Shown here one piece after another: positions 25,947-35,013 of a DNA stretch of 64,000 bases (its first letter is position 1; each line of letters begins with the position of its first letter). The DNA comes from Amorphus coralli DSM 19760. GTDB lineage: Bacteria; Pseudomonadota; Alphaproteobacteria; Rhizobiales; Amorphaceae. The notes under the pieces were generated by a model. The model was not told where the DNA came from, ran no database searches, and saw only the letters and a list, made by a program, of their open reading frames with translations. The stretch lies in NCBI RefSeq assembly GCF_000374525.1, contig NZ_KB894572.1:124001-188000 (forward strand), in the 5' to 3' direction. The translations under genes and the position numbers were made by a program.

Positions 25947-26066
25947 CAGGTCTGTCCCATGCTTCTGGAGGCTGATTGATGCCGGCCGAGAGTGGCGGCT
26001 GTGTTTCTTGCGGCGAGCCTATCGGGGTGCAGTGCACAATCACAATGCCGTGGCGCGTCGCTTCTG

Positions 26067-26103
26067 GACGCGACTTGTGGCATAAGTCGCGTCAAATCGC
26101 GTC
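26067..26103. promoter_or_regulatory. Candidate operator: perfect 10-bp inverted repeat plus an extra half-site
   Basis: GACGCGACTT (26067-26076) and AAGTCGCGTC (26084-26093) are perfect inverted copies with a 7-bp spacer. A third half-site AAATCGCGTCA starts 11 bp after AAGTCGCGTCA, one helical turn on. It sits in the 174-bp gap between the divergent ABC operon and the XRE-type regulator, 18 bp before the regulator ATG. It is therefore likely the regulator's own operator. Confidence 0.65.
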
Positions 26104-26120
26104 AGATCGGAGCTGTGTGG

Positions 26121-26930
26121 ATGAGTGCCGCGGATCTGCCCGCAAATCTTCGCCTGTTGTGTAGCTATGGGCGGTCCATCACGGCGGTATGCCGCCAGAT
26201 TGGCATCAACCGTCAGCAGTTCACAAAGTACATGGCGGGGACCTCACAGCCGGGCCTGTCCAACGTGCGCCGCATCGCCGACCATTTCGGCCTGGAGGAC
26301 TACGAGCTGCTGATGGAGCATGACGCGTTTCGGAAGCTGGTGAGCATCCGCCGGCCAATCGCGCCGAACATCTCCGACCTATCGGACGAGATCCGCAAGA
26401 CGCTGTTCCTGACCAGCGACAGCGTGGCGCCTTTGCTGAAGCAGGTCGGCTACTACCACAACTACTTCATGCCGCTGGAATATCCGGGCTGCATCCTGCG
26501 CGGCCTGTGCCATGTCTACGAACAGAACGGCTTCATCGTCAGCCGCAACGTCGAGCGCTATCCGCGTGATCCCCGGGTGCGCGTGAAGAAGTACAACGGG
26601 ATCTTCGTCCATACCGGGGACAAGATCGTCATGTTCGAGCGAGAATCGACGATCGGGCGGGCGCCCTGGCTGAGCATTCTTTATCCCTACGAGCAGGATC
26701 AGCCGCAGCTGCTCCAGGGCCTGACCCTGGGCGTGACACGGTCGTCCGGGCGCGAGATCGCCTGCTACCGGGTGGTGATGGAGTATCTTGGTCAGGACAT
26801 CGACCTTCGCCAGGCCATGCGCGGCTGCGACCTCTATGCTGAGGATGACGAGCGCATCGATCCGGAGATCCGGCGCCGCATCAGGTGCGAGATCCTGCCT
26901 CACGAATTGGCCTTCATGGCGCGCGTTTGA
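26121..26930 (+). CDS. XRE-type HTH transcriptional regulator
   Basis: The 269-residue protein has an N-terminal helix-turn-helix (about 8-60) including SITAVCRQIGINRQQFTKYMAG, the Cro/C1-type fold. A longer C-terminal domain of unknown ligand contains YHNYFMPLEYPGCILRG and VKKYNGIFVHTGDKIVMFER. The ATG at 26121 follows a GGAG site; longer upstream readings lack one. It is divergent from the polyamine-type ABC operon, with a palindromic site between them, and probably controls that operon in response to the imported compound. Confidence 0.85.
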   Translation: MSAADLPANLRLLCSYGRSITAVCRQIGINRQQFTKYMAGTSQPGLSNVRRIADHFGLEDYELLMEHDAFRKLVSIRRPIAPNISDLSDEIRKTLFLTSDSVAPLLKQVGYYHNYFMPLEYPGCILRGLCHVYEQNGFIVSRNVERYPRDPRVRVKKYNGIFVHTGDKIVMFERESTIGRAPWLSILYPYEQDQPQLLQGLTLGVTRSSGREIACYRVVMEYLGQDIDLRQAMRGCDLYAEDDERIDPEIRRRIRCEILPHELAFMARV

Positions 26931-27041
26931 AATGCCAGTGGGGCGACTTGCGGTCATTTTCGCAGGCTCGCGTTAGACGGGTGGCGAACTGCGTGAGATC
27001 GATACTCTCCCCGGCGCCCAGTCGAGCCCAGAGCCGAGCGC

Positions 27042-27060
27042 CCGCAATGATCGATTGCGG
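27042..27060. terminator. Hairpin between convergent genes
   Basis: CCGCAAT-GATCG-ATTGCGG is a perfect 7-bp stem in the gap between the convergent XRE-type regulator and VOC genes. It may terminate transcription from either side, although no T-tract follows. Confidence 0.35.
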
Positions 27061-27066
27061 CGTCCG

Positions 27067-27504
27067 CTATGCCTGGAAAAGGGCTGCGTCGGATGCAAAG
27101 CCCTTGAACTCGAGCGGGTTCCCGGACGGGTCCAATACAAACAGCGTTGCCTGTTCGCCGGGTTCACCCTCGAAGCGCACCTTCGGCTTGAGCACCCAGC
27201 GCGTCTCCGGATCCGCCTTCAGCCGGTCAGCAAGGTCGGTCCATTGGTCCATCGTGAGGACCACGCCGAAGTGGGGGATGGGAACCGCGTCCCCTCCAAC
27301 GGTACCGGTTTCGCCGCTTGTCAGCGAGGCGGGGCGGAGATGCGCCGACATCTGGTGGCCGTAGAGGTCGAAGTCGATCCAGTTGCCTGGGTCCTCACGG
27401 CCGATCGCGCACCCGAGAACGTCGCGATAGAAGGCGCGCGCCGCCTCGAGGTCGGTCACGGGGAATGCGAGATGAAACGGGCGTGCGGTGGCCTGAACGG
27501 TCAT
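27067..27504 (-). CDS. VOC-superfamily (glyoxalase/dioxygenase-like) protein
   Basis: The 145-residue protein has two beta-alpha-beta-beta-beta modules of the vicinal-oxygen-chelate fold. FHLAFPVTDLEAARAFYRDVLGC marks the first, and VLDPSGNPLEFKGF near the end is the usual metal-ligand strand. VOC proteins include glyoxalases, ring-cleavage dioxygenases and resistance proteins; length and ligands do not decide. The ATG at 27504 has a GGAGG site eight bases upstream. It is divergent from a LysR regulator, the likely controller. Confidence 0.85.
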   Translation of the reverse strand: MTVQATARPFHLAFPVTDLEAARAFYRDVLGCAIGREDPGNWIDFDLYGHQMSAHLRPASLTSGETGTVGGDAVPIPHFGVVLTMDQWTDLADRLKADPETRWVLKPKVRFEGEPGEQATLFVLDPSGNPLEFKGFASDAALFQA

Positions 27505-27596
27505 GCGGTTTCCTCCGGATTGTGCAAGAGGCATGAGACGCCGGCTCTGCAGATGAGATCAATTGCGATATCATCATCTATGCATTCGAGAAACTC

Positions 27597-28568
27597 ATGA
27601 GATGGCATATGTTGCACACTCGATCTGCCCGGGTGCTCGCCGCGCTGCCGCTTTTCGAGGCGTGTGCCCGCTTCGGCAGTTTTACGAGGGCCGCCCGGCA
27701 CCTCGACCTCACCCAGAGTGCCGTCAGCCGGCGCATGCAGGCGCTGGAGGCGGAGGTTGGAGCCGTGCTGTTTTTGCGTGAGGGGCGTCGCTTGGCGTTG
27801 ACACGTGATGGGGAGCGCCTGCGCAGCTTCGCCGTCGAGGCCATGCGTGGGTTCGAAGCGGCGACGGCAGATTTCGCTCATACGACGCCCGGCGTGTTGC
27901 GCATAGGCACGCTGCCATCCATCGGAGCGCTTTGGCTGACGCCCAGGCTCGGTGCTTTCCTAGAGAACAGTCCTGGAGCATCGGTCGAACTCGTCACCAT
28001 TGATGCAGACTTCGGGACAGACCGGAAGGACCCGATCAGCTGGGATCCGGGTGCGGTGGACGTGGCCGTGACCTGGGGGCGAGGCGGTTGGGCGCCGTTG
28101 GCGTCGGAGCGCCTGATGCCGGAAACCATGCTCGCGGCCGCGGCGCCGGAATTTGTCGCCCAGCATGGCCTCGAAGGACCGGCCGCACTCGCTCGTGTCC
28201 GTCGCCTTACCCACACAACGCGTGCCCTCGCCTGGAACCGCTGGGCCGACCGGCATGGCGTGGCGCTTGTCTCAGATCATGCGAGCCAATTGGCGTTCGA
28301 GCACTTCTTCATGGTGTTGGAAGCGGCCCGAGCAGGCCTAGGGGTGGCGTTACTGCCGGAGGTTCTTGCCCGGGACGATCTCGCCGTCGGCCGCCTCATC
28401 GCGGTGCCGGGAAGCGCATGGCGCACAGGCGCAAGTTACTGGTGTGTGTCACGTCCCGCCGCCGCCGCCTCGCCGCTGCTCGCCGAGCTCGTGCAATTCC
28501 TCAGGTCGGCCGCTGGCCCCGGTGATCGCCGGCACGCCGCTCCTGAGAAAGGCAAACAGGAATTATAA
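27597..28568 (+). CDS. LysR-family transcriptional regulator (GcvA-like)
   Basis: The 323-residue protein has an N-terminal winged HTH (about 12-70) including FTRAARHLDLTQSAVSRRMQ and a two-lobe effector domain thereafter. The second half resembles GcvA-type regulators. It is divergent from the VOC gene with a 92-bp gap rich in AT palindromes (GATATC). It also lies upstream of the NitT-type importer, so either or both may be its targets. ATG 27609 is an alternative start. Confidence 0.88.
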   Translation: MRWHMLHTRSARVLAALPLFEACARFGSFTRAARHLDLTQSAVSRRMQALEAEVGAVLFLREGRRLALTRDGERLRSFAVEAMRGFEAATADFAHTTPGVLRIGTLPSIGALWLTPRLGAFLENSPGASVELVTIDADFGTDRKDPISWDPGAVDVAVTWGRGGWAPLASERLMPETMLAAAAPEFVAQHGLEGPAALARVRRLTHTTRALAWNRWADRHGVALVSDHASQLAFEHFFMVLEAARAGLGVALLPEVLARDDLAVGRLIAVPGSAWRTGASYWCVSRPAAAASPLLAELVQFLRSAAGPGDRRHAAPEKGKQEL

Positions 28569-28681
28569 CTGTAATCACATAGTTTATTCGATCTTTTCAT
28601 TGGTCTGATTAATCCGCCACATGCGACGCTGTCTTCGAGCCGCAGGTCTCGCTCGCGGTTAGAAGTTCGATGGAGATCCGA

Positions 28682-29665
28682 ATGAACATGATCAAGCCAA
28701 TCGGCATTGCCGCCCTTCTCGCGATGACAGCCTTAGGTGCCCAGGCCCAGGAGGTGGGAACCATCCGTATCGCGGAAGCCGATACGTTTTCTGGCGAGGA
28801 CCTGATTCAGCTTATCGCCTACGAACGCGCGAAAGAGCGGGGAGTGGAGATCGAACTCTCTTCGCTGCGGGCAGACGATATCGTCTTCCAGGCGGTCCTG
28901 AACGGTCAGGTCGACATGGGCGTGGGTGACTCCTACGAGCCAATCGTCAACCTCGATGCGCCGGTCCGCAACATCTACCAAATCCGCAAGCTTGCCTACA
29001 TTCCGGTGGCAGATAAGACGCTTTATCCCGACTGGGAAGCGCTTGATGGCGAAGCGTTCGTGGTTCATGCGCGCGGCTCTGGGACCGAGACGCTCGCGGA
29101 GATCGTTGCCACCGCCAAGGGGATCGAGTTCAGTGAAATCTCCTACGTGCCGGGGTCCGAGGTTCGCGTCGTTGCCATGCAGCAGGGCAACATCAAGGCG
29201 ACGTTTCTCGACATGGTGTCCTCCAAGGTGCTGATCGATAGCGATCCGGAGCGCTTCGGGCGCCTGCCGATGGACGGCGTCGATGCCTCCGACTCCACGC
29301 TTTACGTCAACGCGGATTTTCTCGCCGAGAACGGGGAGGCGGTCCAGATCTTGCTTGAGGAGCTCCTCAAGTCGGCCAAGGCGACGGTCGCCGATCCGTC
29401 CTGGCCCGCCGCCCAGCGTGAAGAATTCGGGCTGCTTCCCGATCTGAGTGACGAGGAGGTCGCAGACATCACTCCCTATTTCGAGGCTGCGGTTGCTGCC
29501 GGCATCTTCCCGACCGACGGCGGCGGTGAGGCCGCTGCCACCTCCGACGTCCTGTTCCTGGCGCAGGCCGGAAAACTCGACCCTGCCATGGCGGAGAAAC
29601 TCGAAAAGGTCTGGGACTTCGGACCGCTCGATGCCGCGCTGAAGGTAGCTGACGGCGACCAGTAG
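28682..29665 (+). CDS. Binding protein of a NitT/TauT-type ABC importer
   Basis: The 327-residue periplasmic protein has a signal peptide ending near GAQA-QEV. Mature sequence includes TIRIAEADTFSG, a QVDMGVG element where such proteins list the permease-delivered ligand, and SEVRVVAMQQGNIKATFLD. This is the NMT1/SsuA/TauA fold that binds sulfonates, nitrate, pyrimidines or other organic anions. The ATG at 28682 is preferred over 28670 because GGAG lies 7-10 bases upstream of it. A strong hairpin follows the gene. Confidence 0.88.
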   Translation: MNMIKPIGIAALLAMTALGAQAQEVGTIRIAEADTFSGEDLIQLIAYERAKERGVEIELSSLRADDIVFQAVLNGQVDMGVGDSYEPIVNLDAPVRNIYQIRKLAYIPVADKTLYPDWEALDGEAFVVHARGSGTETLAEIVATAKGIEFSEISYVPGSEVRVVAMQQGNIKATFLDMVSSKVLIDSDPERFGRLPMDGVDASDSTLYVNADFLAENGEAVQILLEELLKSAKATVADPSWPAAQREEFGLLPDLSDEEVADITPYFEAAVAAGIFPTDGGGEAAATSDVLFLAQAGKLDPAMAEKLEKVWDFGPLDAALKVADGDQ

Positions 29666-29682
29666 AACGCGCCATGCAGAAG

Positions 29683-29707
29683 GGGTGCCCCCTGTTTGCG
29701 GGCACCC
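29683..29707 (+). promoter_or_regulatory. Intercistronic stem-loop after binding-protein gene
   Basis: GGGTGCCC and GGGCACCC form a perfect 8-bp stem with a 9-nt loop, 17 bp after the binding-protein stop and ahead of the permease. There is no T-tract. This is the usual place for an element that protects or attenuates the transcript so that the binding protein is made in excess. Confidence 0.6.
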
Positions 29708-29740
29708 TATGATTTTCGCCCAAGGGGCAAACGAAACCTG

Positions 29741-30571
29741 ATGTCCGCCGAGACTCTTTCCCACGATCCGTCCGCGTCCTCCGAACCCGGTATGGGGCTG
29801 AAGGATCGGGTTGGTGACCTTCCGCCGATCGTCTGGAAGCTGCTTTCCTTCGCTCTCTTCTTCGGCCTTTGGGAATTGGCCGGCAGGATACCCATCAGCC
29901 TTGCGTTTCCGCCCTTCGGCGACGTCGTTGTCGCGCTCTTCGGGCTTATCTCCAGCGGAGAGCTTATCGCAGCCTACGGGCGCACCCTGCCACCACTCCT
30001 AATCGGGCTCTCTATTACTTCAGTCTTCGGCGTGGGCTTCGGGGTCGCCATGGGCCTGTCGCGGACGTCTGAATGGGCCCTGTTCCCGCCGATGATCATC
30101 CTGCAGACGGCGCCGATGGCGGCGATCATCCCGCTGATCACCTATGCCTACGGCATCGGGTTGACCGCGAAGGTGATCGCGGTGGTGATCCTCAGTCTCC
30201 CAATGGTGACGCTGAATTCCTACAACGGCATCCGCTACACGAGCGACTCGCTGCTGGAGATGACCCGGTCGTTCATGGGCACGCGGCGTCAGCAGGTGGT
30301 CAAGATCATGTTGCCGCATGCCAGTGGCATGATCTTCGCCGGTCTTAGGCTCGGCATTTCCGGTGGCTTCATTGGTATTGTTCTGGCCGAACTCCTGATC
30401 ACGCCGACCGGTATCGGCGACATCATCAGCTACTACCGATCGGTAGCCCGATACGCGGAAATGTTCGCTGCGATCTTCTCGATCATCGCGCTCGCCACCC
30501 TGGTTCTCACCGGGCTTCAGGTCGTGGAACGACGCATCTTCAAGGCCCTCGGACAGGGAAGCCTCCGATGA
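29741..30571 (+). CDS. ABC transporter permease (NitT/TauT type)
   Basis: The 276-residue membrane protein has about six helices and an EAA loop (FMGTRRQQVVKIMLPHASG) near 180. It is one of two different permeases in this importer, so the channel is probably a heterodimer. The ATG at 29741 was chosen over an upstream in-frame ATG that overlaps the hairpin. It overlaps the ATPase gene as ATGA. Confidence 0.9.
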   Translation: MSAETLSHDPSASSEPGMGLKDRVGDLPPIVWKLLSFALFFGLWELAGRIPISLAFPPFGDVVVALFGLISSGELIAAYGRTLPPLLIGLSITSVFGVGFGVAMGLSRTSEWALFPPMIILQTAPMAAIIPLITYAYGIGLTAKVIAVVILSLPMVTLNSYNGIRYTSDSLLEMTRSFMGTRRQQVVKIMLPHASGMIFAGLRLGISGGFIGIVLAELLITPTGIGDIISYYRSVARYAEMFAAIFSIIALATLVLTGLQVVERRIFKALGQGSLR

Positions 30572-31371
30572 CATCCGTGACTGCCATCCGCATGGCGGAG
30601 CCTGTTGAAGTCGCCGACATCATCGTGAAGGCGGTCGATATTTCGAAACGCTACGGCGACGGGACGCAAGCCCTGTCGGACGTCACGATCGAGTTCCGTC
30701 GTGGTGAGCTAACGACGCTTTTGGGCCCTTCGGGATGTGGCAAGACCACGCTCTTGAAAATCATCGCTGGCCTGCTTCCGGCGTCCGGCGGCGAAGTCCG
30801 AGTAGACAATCGAACCGTCTACGGCCCCGGGCCGGAGCGCGCGTTCGTTTTCCAGGACTTCGCGCTGATGCCGTGGGCAAGCGTGCTGCGCAACGTCGCA
30901 TTCGGCCTGGAACTTCGCGGAACGCCAAAGGCGGAGCGCGAAGATATTGCGCGGCGCTACATCAAGAGCGTCGGCCTTGCCGGTGCGGAGCACAAGTTTC
31001 CCAGCGAGCTGTCCGGCGGCATGCGTCAGCGGGCCGGGCTCGCGCGGGCCCTGACCGTCAACGCCGACGTGCTGCTGATGGATGAACCTTTCTCCGCCAT
31101 TGACGAGCAGATGCGCCGCAAGCTGCAGGAGGATCTGCTTGAACTGCTGCGAGAAGAGCAAAAGTCCGTCATCTTCGTAACCCACTCCATCGAGGAGGCG
31201 GTCTACCTCTCCGATCAGGTGGTGCTCCTGACCCGCAATCCCGGGCGCGTGGTCAAGTCGATCCGCCCCGGATTCGATCGGGGTGCCGGTCCGGAGGCGG
31301 TTCGCCGCGACCAGCGCTACCTCGATGCGGTGGACGATATCTGGTCGCAGCTCAAGCAGTATCTGAGCTGA
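30568..31371 (+). CDS. ABC transporter ATP-binding protein (NitT/TauT type)
   Basis: The 267-residue ATPase has Walker A GPSGCGKTT near 52, signature LSGGMRQRAGLARAL, Walker B LLMDEPFSAID and the switch histidine in THSIEEA, all as in SsuB/TauB/NrtD. It is coupled to both flanking permease genes (4-bp overlap upstream, 3-bp gap downstream). Confidence 0.93.
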   Translation: MTSVTAIRMAEPVEVADIIVKAVDISKRYGDGTQALSDVTIEFRRGELTTLLGPSGCGKTTLLKIIAGLLPASGGEVRVDNRTVYGPGPERAFVFQDFALMPWASVLRNVAFGLELRGTPKAEREDIARRYIKSVGLAGAEHKFPSELSGGMRQRAGLARALTVNADVLLMDEPFSAIDEQMRRKLQEDLLELLREEQKSVIFVTHSIEEAVYLSDQVVLLTRNPGRVVKSIRPGFDRGAGPEAVRRDQRYLDAVDDIWSQLKQYLS

Positions 31372-31374
31372 ACT

Positions 31375-32118
31375 ATGTCGAGCCGTCTTCCCGTCTTCCT
31401 GTCGCTGCTCGCGTGGGCTCTTTTCTGGGAGTTGTCGACCCGGATTGCCGGTAGCACGATGTTTCCGCCGCTGAGCGCCATCATCATAACCATCGGTGAT
31501 GTGGTGCAGCTCAAGTCGTTCCAGACGGCACTGGTCGTCACTGCGCGGGCCTTTGCCATCGGTCTCGGCCTGGCGCTGGTGGTCGGAATCCTGGTGGGCG
31601 CACTCATGGGGCGGTTCGACACCGCGGACCGCATCCTGAATGTCTGGGTGAACATCTTCATTTCGGCGCCGCTGACGGCGGTGGTGCCCGCGCTGATGCC
31701 GCTGCTCGGAATTGGCGAAACAACAGTCGTGGCGACGGTTTTCCTGTTCGCCGTGTGGGTGATCATCATCGATACAAGGGAGGGCATCAGGGGCGTCAGC
31801 CCTTCGCTGGTGGAAATGGCCCGCTCCAACGGCGCGACACGCTGGCAGATGTTTCGAAAGATCCTGCTTCCTTCAGCCATGCCGGAAGTGATGACCGGTG
31901 TCCGCCTGGGCGTGGTGCGGGGCGTGAAAGGGGTCATCATCGGCCAGATCATCATCGCACTGGTGGGCTTCGGCGCGCTGTTCGAGACTTACCTGCAGAC
32001 CTTCCAGATGACCCGGTTCTGGGCGCTGGTGCTGGTCGTATTCTCGCTCGGCTTCGTGCTGGTTGAGATCGTCGGCCTGCTGGAGAGGCGGCTGACACTC
32101 CACGCAAAGTCACGCTGA
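31375..32118 (+). CDS. Second ABC transporter permease (NitT/TauT type)
   Basis: This 247-residue membrane protein carries the EAA loop SNGATRWQMFRKILLPSAMP near 145. It differs clearly from the first permease at 29741-30571. Together with the binding protein and ATPase it completes the importer. The amidohydrolase gene starts 41 bp further on, suggesting that the imported compound feeds the following catabolic genes. Confidence 0.9.
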   Translation: MSSRLPVFLSLLAWALFWELSTRIAGSTMFPPLSAIIITIGDVVQLKSFQTALVVTARAFAIGLGLALVVGILVGALMGRFDTADRILNVWVNIFISAPLTAVVPALMPLLGIGETTVVATVFLFAVWVIIIDTREGIRGVSPSLVEMARSNGATRWQMFRKILLPSAMPEVMTGVRLGVVRGVKGVIIGQIIIALVGFGALFETYLQTFQMTRFWALVLVVFSLGFVLVEIVGLLERRLTLHAKSR

Positions 32119-32159
32119 TCGCAGGCACATCGCCACCGGTTTAATGGAGCCCTGCCCGA

Positions 32160-33683
32160 ATGGCCGGTTTCTCACTCTTTGTTCGCAACGGTCTTGCTCT
32201 TCTTGACGGGCAGTCGCCGCATACCCCCGTTCGCGCCGATATCCTCATCTCCGACGGCGTGATCACCGCCATCGGAGGTGAGGCAAAGACGATGGCGGAC
32301 GCGAGGCCCGATATTGCCGTGCTCGATGCAGCCGGCAGGCTGGTCACGCCGGGCTTCATCAACGCGCACTACCACTCGCATGACACCCTGGCGAAGGGGC
32401 TCTTGGAGCAGAAGCCGCTGGAGACATGGCGGCTGCTGGCGTTGCCGCCGCAATATCCCAAGCGCAGCCGGGAGGAGATAAAAGCCCGCACGCTGCTTGG
32501 TGCGCTGGAGTGTCTGCGCTCCGGCATGACCACCGTGCAGGACATGGTGACACTCTATCCCTTTGACGAAGAGCATCTGGACGCCGTTCTGGAAGCCTAC
32601 GACGAGATTGGTCTCAGGGCCGTGGTGGCTCTGCAGTACGCCGATATCAAGGGTATCGAGACGATCCCGTTCTGGAAGGAGGTGTTTCCGAAGGAACTGC
32701 ATGGCCAATTGTCCACCGCGGCCGAACCCGACGCCAGGATCGATCAGCTCGCCTACTTCGAGGACACCTTCCTCAAAACGCCTAGCCGGTTCGAACGCAT
32801 TTCCTGGGCACTTGGCCCGTCGGCGCCCGAGCGCTGTACGAGCAAGCTCGTCGAGCGGACGGTGCGCCTATCGGAAACTTACAACCTGCCGATTTTCACC
32901 CACATCTACGAGTCCAAGGGCATGGCCCTGCAGGCGCGGTTGGAATATCCCGAGCACGGAGGGTCGCTGATCCGACGCCTGCAGGCGGAGGGGCTGTTGG
33001 GTCCTCGGCTCAACCTTGCTCATTCCGTCTGGCTGCAGGATCAGGAAATTGCGCTTCTCGCAGAGACGGGCACCAATGTCGTCATCAATCCGCTGAGCAA
33101 CATGAAGCTCAAGAGCGGAATTCCGCCCATCCTGGAACTCGAGCGGGCGGGTGTCTCACTCGCGCTCGGATGCGACAACTGCTCCTGCAGCGATGCGCAG
33201 AACATCTTCCAGGCCATGAAGCTCTTCGGGCTGATGGCTCATATCAGCGACGCCCACGACCAGACCCCGCAAGCGGAGGCAGCTTACGCGGCGGCAACCA
33301 CCGGCGGTGCACATGCGGTCAATCGCGATGCTGATCTCGGCCGTATCCGGCCGGGCGCGCGCGGTGACTTGGTTCTCTTCGACCTGTCAGACCCGTCCTA
33401 TGTCCCGCTCAACAGCGCCGTGCGTCAGATTGTCTACACGGAGGGTGGCCGTGGCGTGCACACGGTCGTGGTGGATGGCCGTGTGGTCATCGATGGTGGA
33501 AGGCTGGCTACGATGGACCAGGACCGACTTCTGGAGCAGATCATGGCCGTGGTTCCACAATTTCGCTCGGATTACGAAGCGATCGAACGCCGGGTGGAGA
33601 AGCTGCGACCCTACCTGGACGAGGCGCATCGGCGCATTTGGGCTGCCAATGTTGGCGGAAACCGCCTCTTCACCGGGCACTAG
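32160..33683 (+). CDS. Amidohydrolase-superfamily enzyme (Atz/Trz or deaminase-like)
   Basis: The 507-residue protein has the metal-binding set of the cyclic-amide/amine hydrolase group: HYH in TPGFINAHYHSHDT near 65, H in FTHIYESKG near 248, LAHSVWL near 287 and D in LGCDNCSCSDAQ near 342. Relatives remove chlorine or amino groups from triazines, purines and pyrimidines. The Asp-containing motif carries two cysteines where relatives have small residues. It sits between an importer and a molybdenum hydroxylase, suggesting deamination or ring hydrolysis of an N-heterocycle; the substrate is not proven. Confidence 0.85.
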   Translation: MAGFSLFVRNGLALLDGQSPHTPVRADILISDGVITAIGGEAKTMADARPDIAVLDAAGRLVTPGFINAHYHSHDTLAKGLLEQKPLETWRLLALPPQYPKRSREEIKARTLLGALECLRSGMTTVQDMVTLYPFDEEHLDAVLEAYDEIGLRAVVALQYADIKGIETIPFWKEVFPKELHGQLSTAAEPDARIDQLAYFEDTFLKTPSRFERISWALGPSAPERCTSKLVERTVRLSETYNLPIFTHIYESKGMALQARLEYPEHGGSLIRRLQAEGLLGPRLNLAHSVWLQDQEIALLAETGTNVVINPLSNMKLKSGIPPILELERAGVSLALGCDNCSCSDAQNIFQAMKLFGLMAHISDAHDQTPQAEAAYAAATTGGAHAVNRDADLGRIRPGARGDLVLFDLSDPSYVPLNSAVRQIVYTEGGRGVHTVVVDGRVVIDGGRLATMDQDRLLEQIMAVVPQFRSDYEAIERRVEKLRPYLDEAHRRIWAANVGGNRLFTGH

Positions 33684-33686
33684 AGA

Positions 33687-34532
33687 ATGAAGCCGGCGCT
33701 TTTTGACTATGTCCGCCCGGACAGTCTCCAAGAAGCGTTGGAGGTCTTGGCGCGATATGGTGGCGAAGCGGAGGTAATCGCCGGCGGGCAGAGCCTGATG
33801 CCGCTCCTTGCCAGTCGGGTCCGTACGCCCCGGGTCCTCATTGATATTGCGCGGATTGGGGCACAGTATGCGACAATCCACGACGAAGAAGGTCATCTCT
33901 CGATCGGTGCGCTCGCCCGCCACGCCGATGTTATCGTGGACCGGTCCGTGGTGAGCGCGCTGCCGATGCTGACGCATGCCGGCAGGTCGATTGGCAATCG
34001 GGCAATTCGCAATCGCGGCACGTTTGGCGGCTCTCTCGCCTTTGCCGATCCCGTCGCGGAATGGCCGCTCTGCCTCGTGGCGCTTGGTGGCACTGTGGAA
34101 CTCGCCTCCACCTCGCGGTTGCGGCGGGTGGCTGCAGAGGATTTCTTGCACGGAGCCTTCCAGACGGACTGCAGGCCAGACGAACTGATCATTCGGGCGG
34201 TGTCTCCGCTTCCTCGCTTCGCGCATTTCGACGAGATCTCCGCACGGCCCACTGCTCCGGCGCTGGCCAGCGTGGCGGTTGCGTCAGCAGGGCAAGGACA
34301 GTTCAGGGTCGCCCTAGGAGCCGTTGCTGATCGACCGATCCTTCTAGAGCATGCGGCTCTCGCCGCGTTCATGCCCAACCCCGACTGGCGGGCCGTTCGA
34401 TCGCTTCTGGAGGACGAAGTCGGTGACCGGTTGCCGACCTCGGAACGCTCCTATCGGCTTCACCTCGCCCTGGCCTTGCTCAGGCGTGCAGCCCGTGCCT
34501 ACGAGGAATTCACCAGCCATGTCCGACGCTGA
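33687..34532 (+). CDS. Molybdenum hydroxylase, FAD-binding medium subunit
   Basis: The 281-residue protein is a CoxM/CutM-like subunit of the xanthine dehydrogenase family. The FAD motifs are AGGQSLMPLL near 33 and NRGTFGGSLAFADPVAEWPL near 111. It passes electrons from the iron-sulfur subunit to an acceptor. Its end overlaps the small-subunit gene by 14 bp, and it starts 3 bp after the amidohydrolase stop. Confidence 0.92.
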   Translation: MKPALFDYVRPDSLQEALEVLARYGGEAEVIAGGQSLMPLLASRVRTPRVLIDIARIGAQYATIHDEEGHLSIGALARHADVIVDRSVVSALPMLTHAGRSIGNRAIRNRGTFGGSLAFADPVAEWPLCLVALGGTVELASTSRLRRVAAEDFLHGAFQTDCRPDELIIRAVSPLPRFAHFDEISARPTAPALASVAVASAGQGQFRVALGAVADRPILLEHAALAAFMPNPDWRAVRSLLEDEVGDRLPTSERSYRLHLALALLRRAARAYEEFTSHVRR

Positions 34533-35013
34533 ACCCGTCCGCACGATCACCTGTACCGTCAACGGCGGGCTTCGAACGGCGACGGTTCCGGTTCGTACGA
34601 GCCTTGCTGACTTCCTGCGCGAGACGCTTGGGCTCACAGGGACTCATCTCGGCTGTGAGGAAGGGCAGTGCGGCGCCTGCACGGTCCTATCGGACGGAAG
34701 GACGGTGCGCGCCTGCCTCCTGCTGGCGGTTCAGGCGGACGGGACGGTCATAGAGACGATAGAGGGAGCGAATACGAGCGGCCGGTTGGCGGACCTGCAG
34801 GAGGCGTTTCACGTCCGTGGCGCCCTTCAGTGCGGATTCTGTACGTCGGGGATCCTGCTGACTGCGGACGCGATGCTGAGCGAGGGCAATGCTCTGGAGC
34901 GGGCAGATATTCGGGCTGGGCTGACTGGCCACATTTGCCGGTGCACCGGGTACCAGGCGATTGTCGATGCCATTGCCGATATCGGCGCAGCGCGGAGCGC
35001 TGCCAGTGACTGA
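34519..35013 (+). CDS. Molybdenum hydroxylase, [2Fe-2S] small subunit
   Basis: The 164-residue subunit has the plant-ferredoxin-type cluster motif CEEGQCGACT near 45 and the second cluster motifs LQCGFC near 104 and ICRCTGY near 139, all cysteines intact. It carries electrons between the molybdenum and FAD subunits. The ATG at 34519 lies inside the medium-subunit gene, and its end overlaps the large-subunit GTG start by 8 bp. Confidence 0.94.
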   Translation: MSDAEPVRTITCTVNGGLRTATVPVRTSLADFLRETLGLTGTHLGCEEGQCGACTVLSDGRTVRACLLLAVQADGTVIETIEGANTSGRLADLQEAFHVRGALQCGFCTSGILLTADAMLSEGNALERADIRAGLTGHICRCTGYQAIVDAIADIGAARSAASD

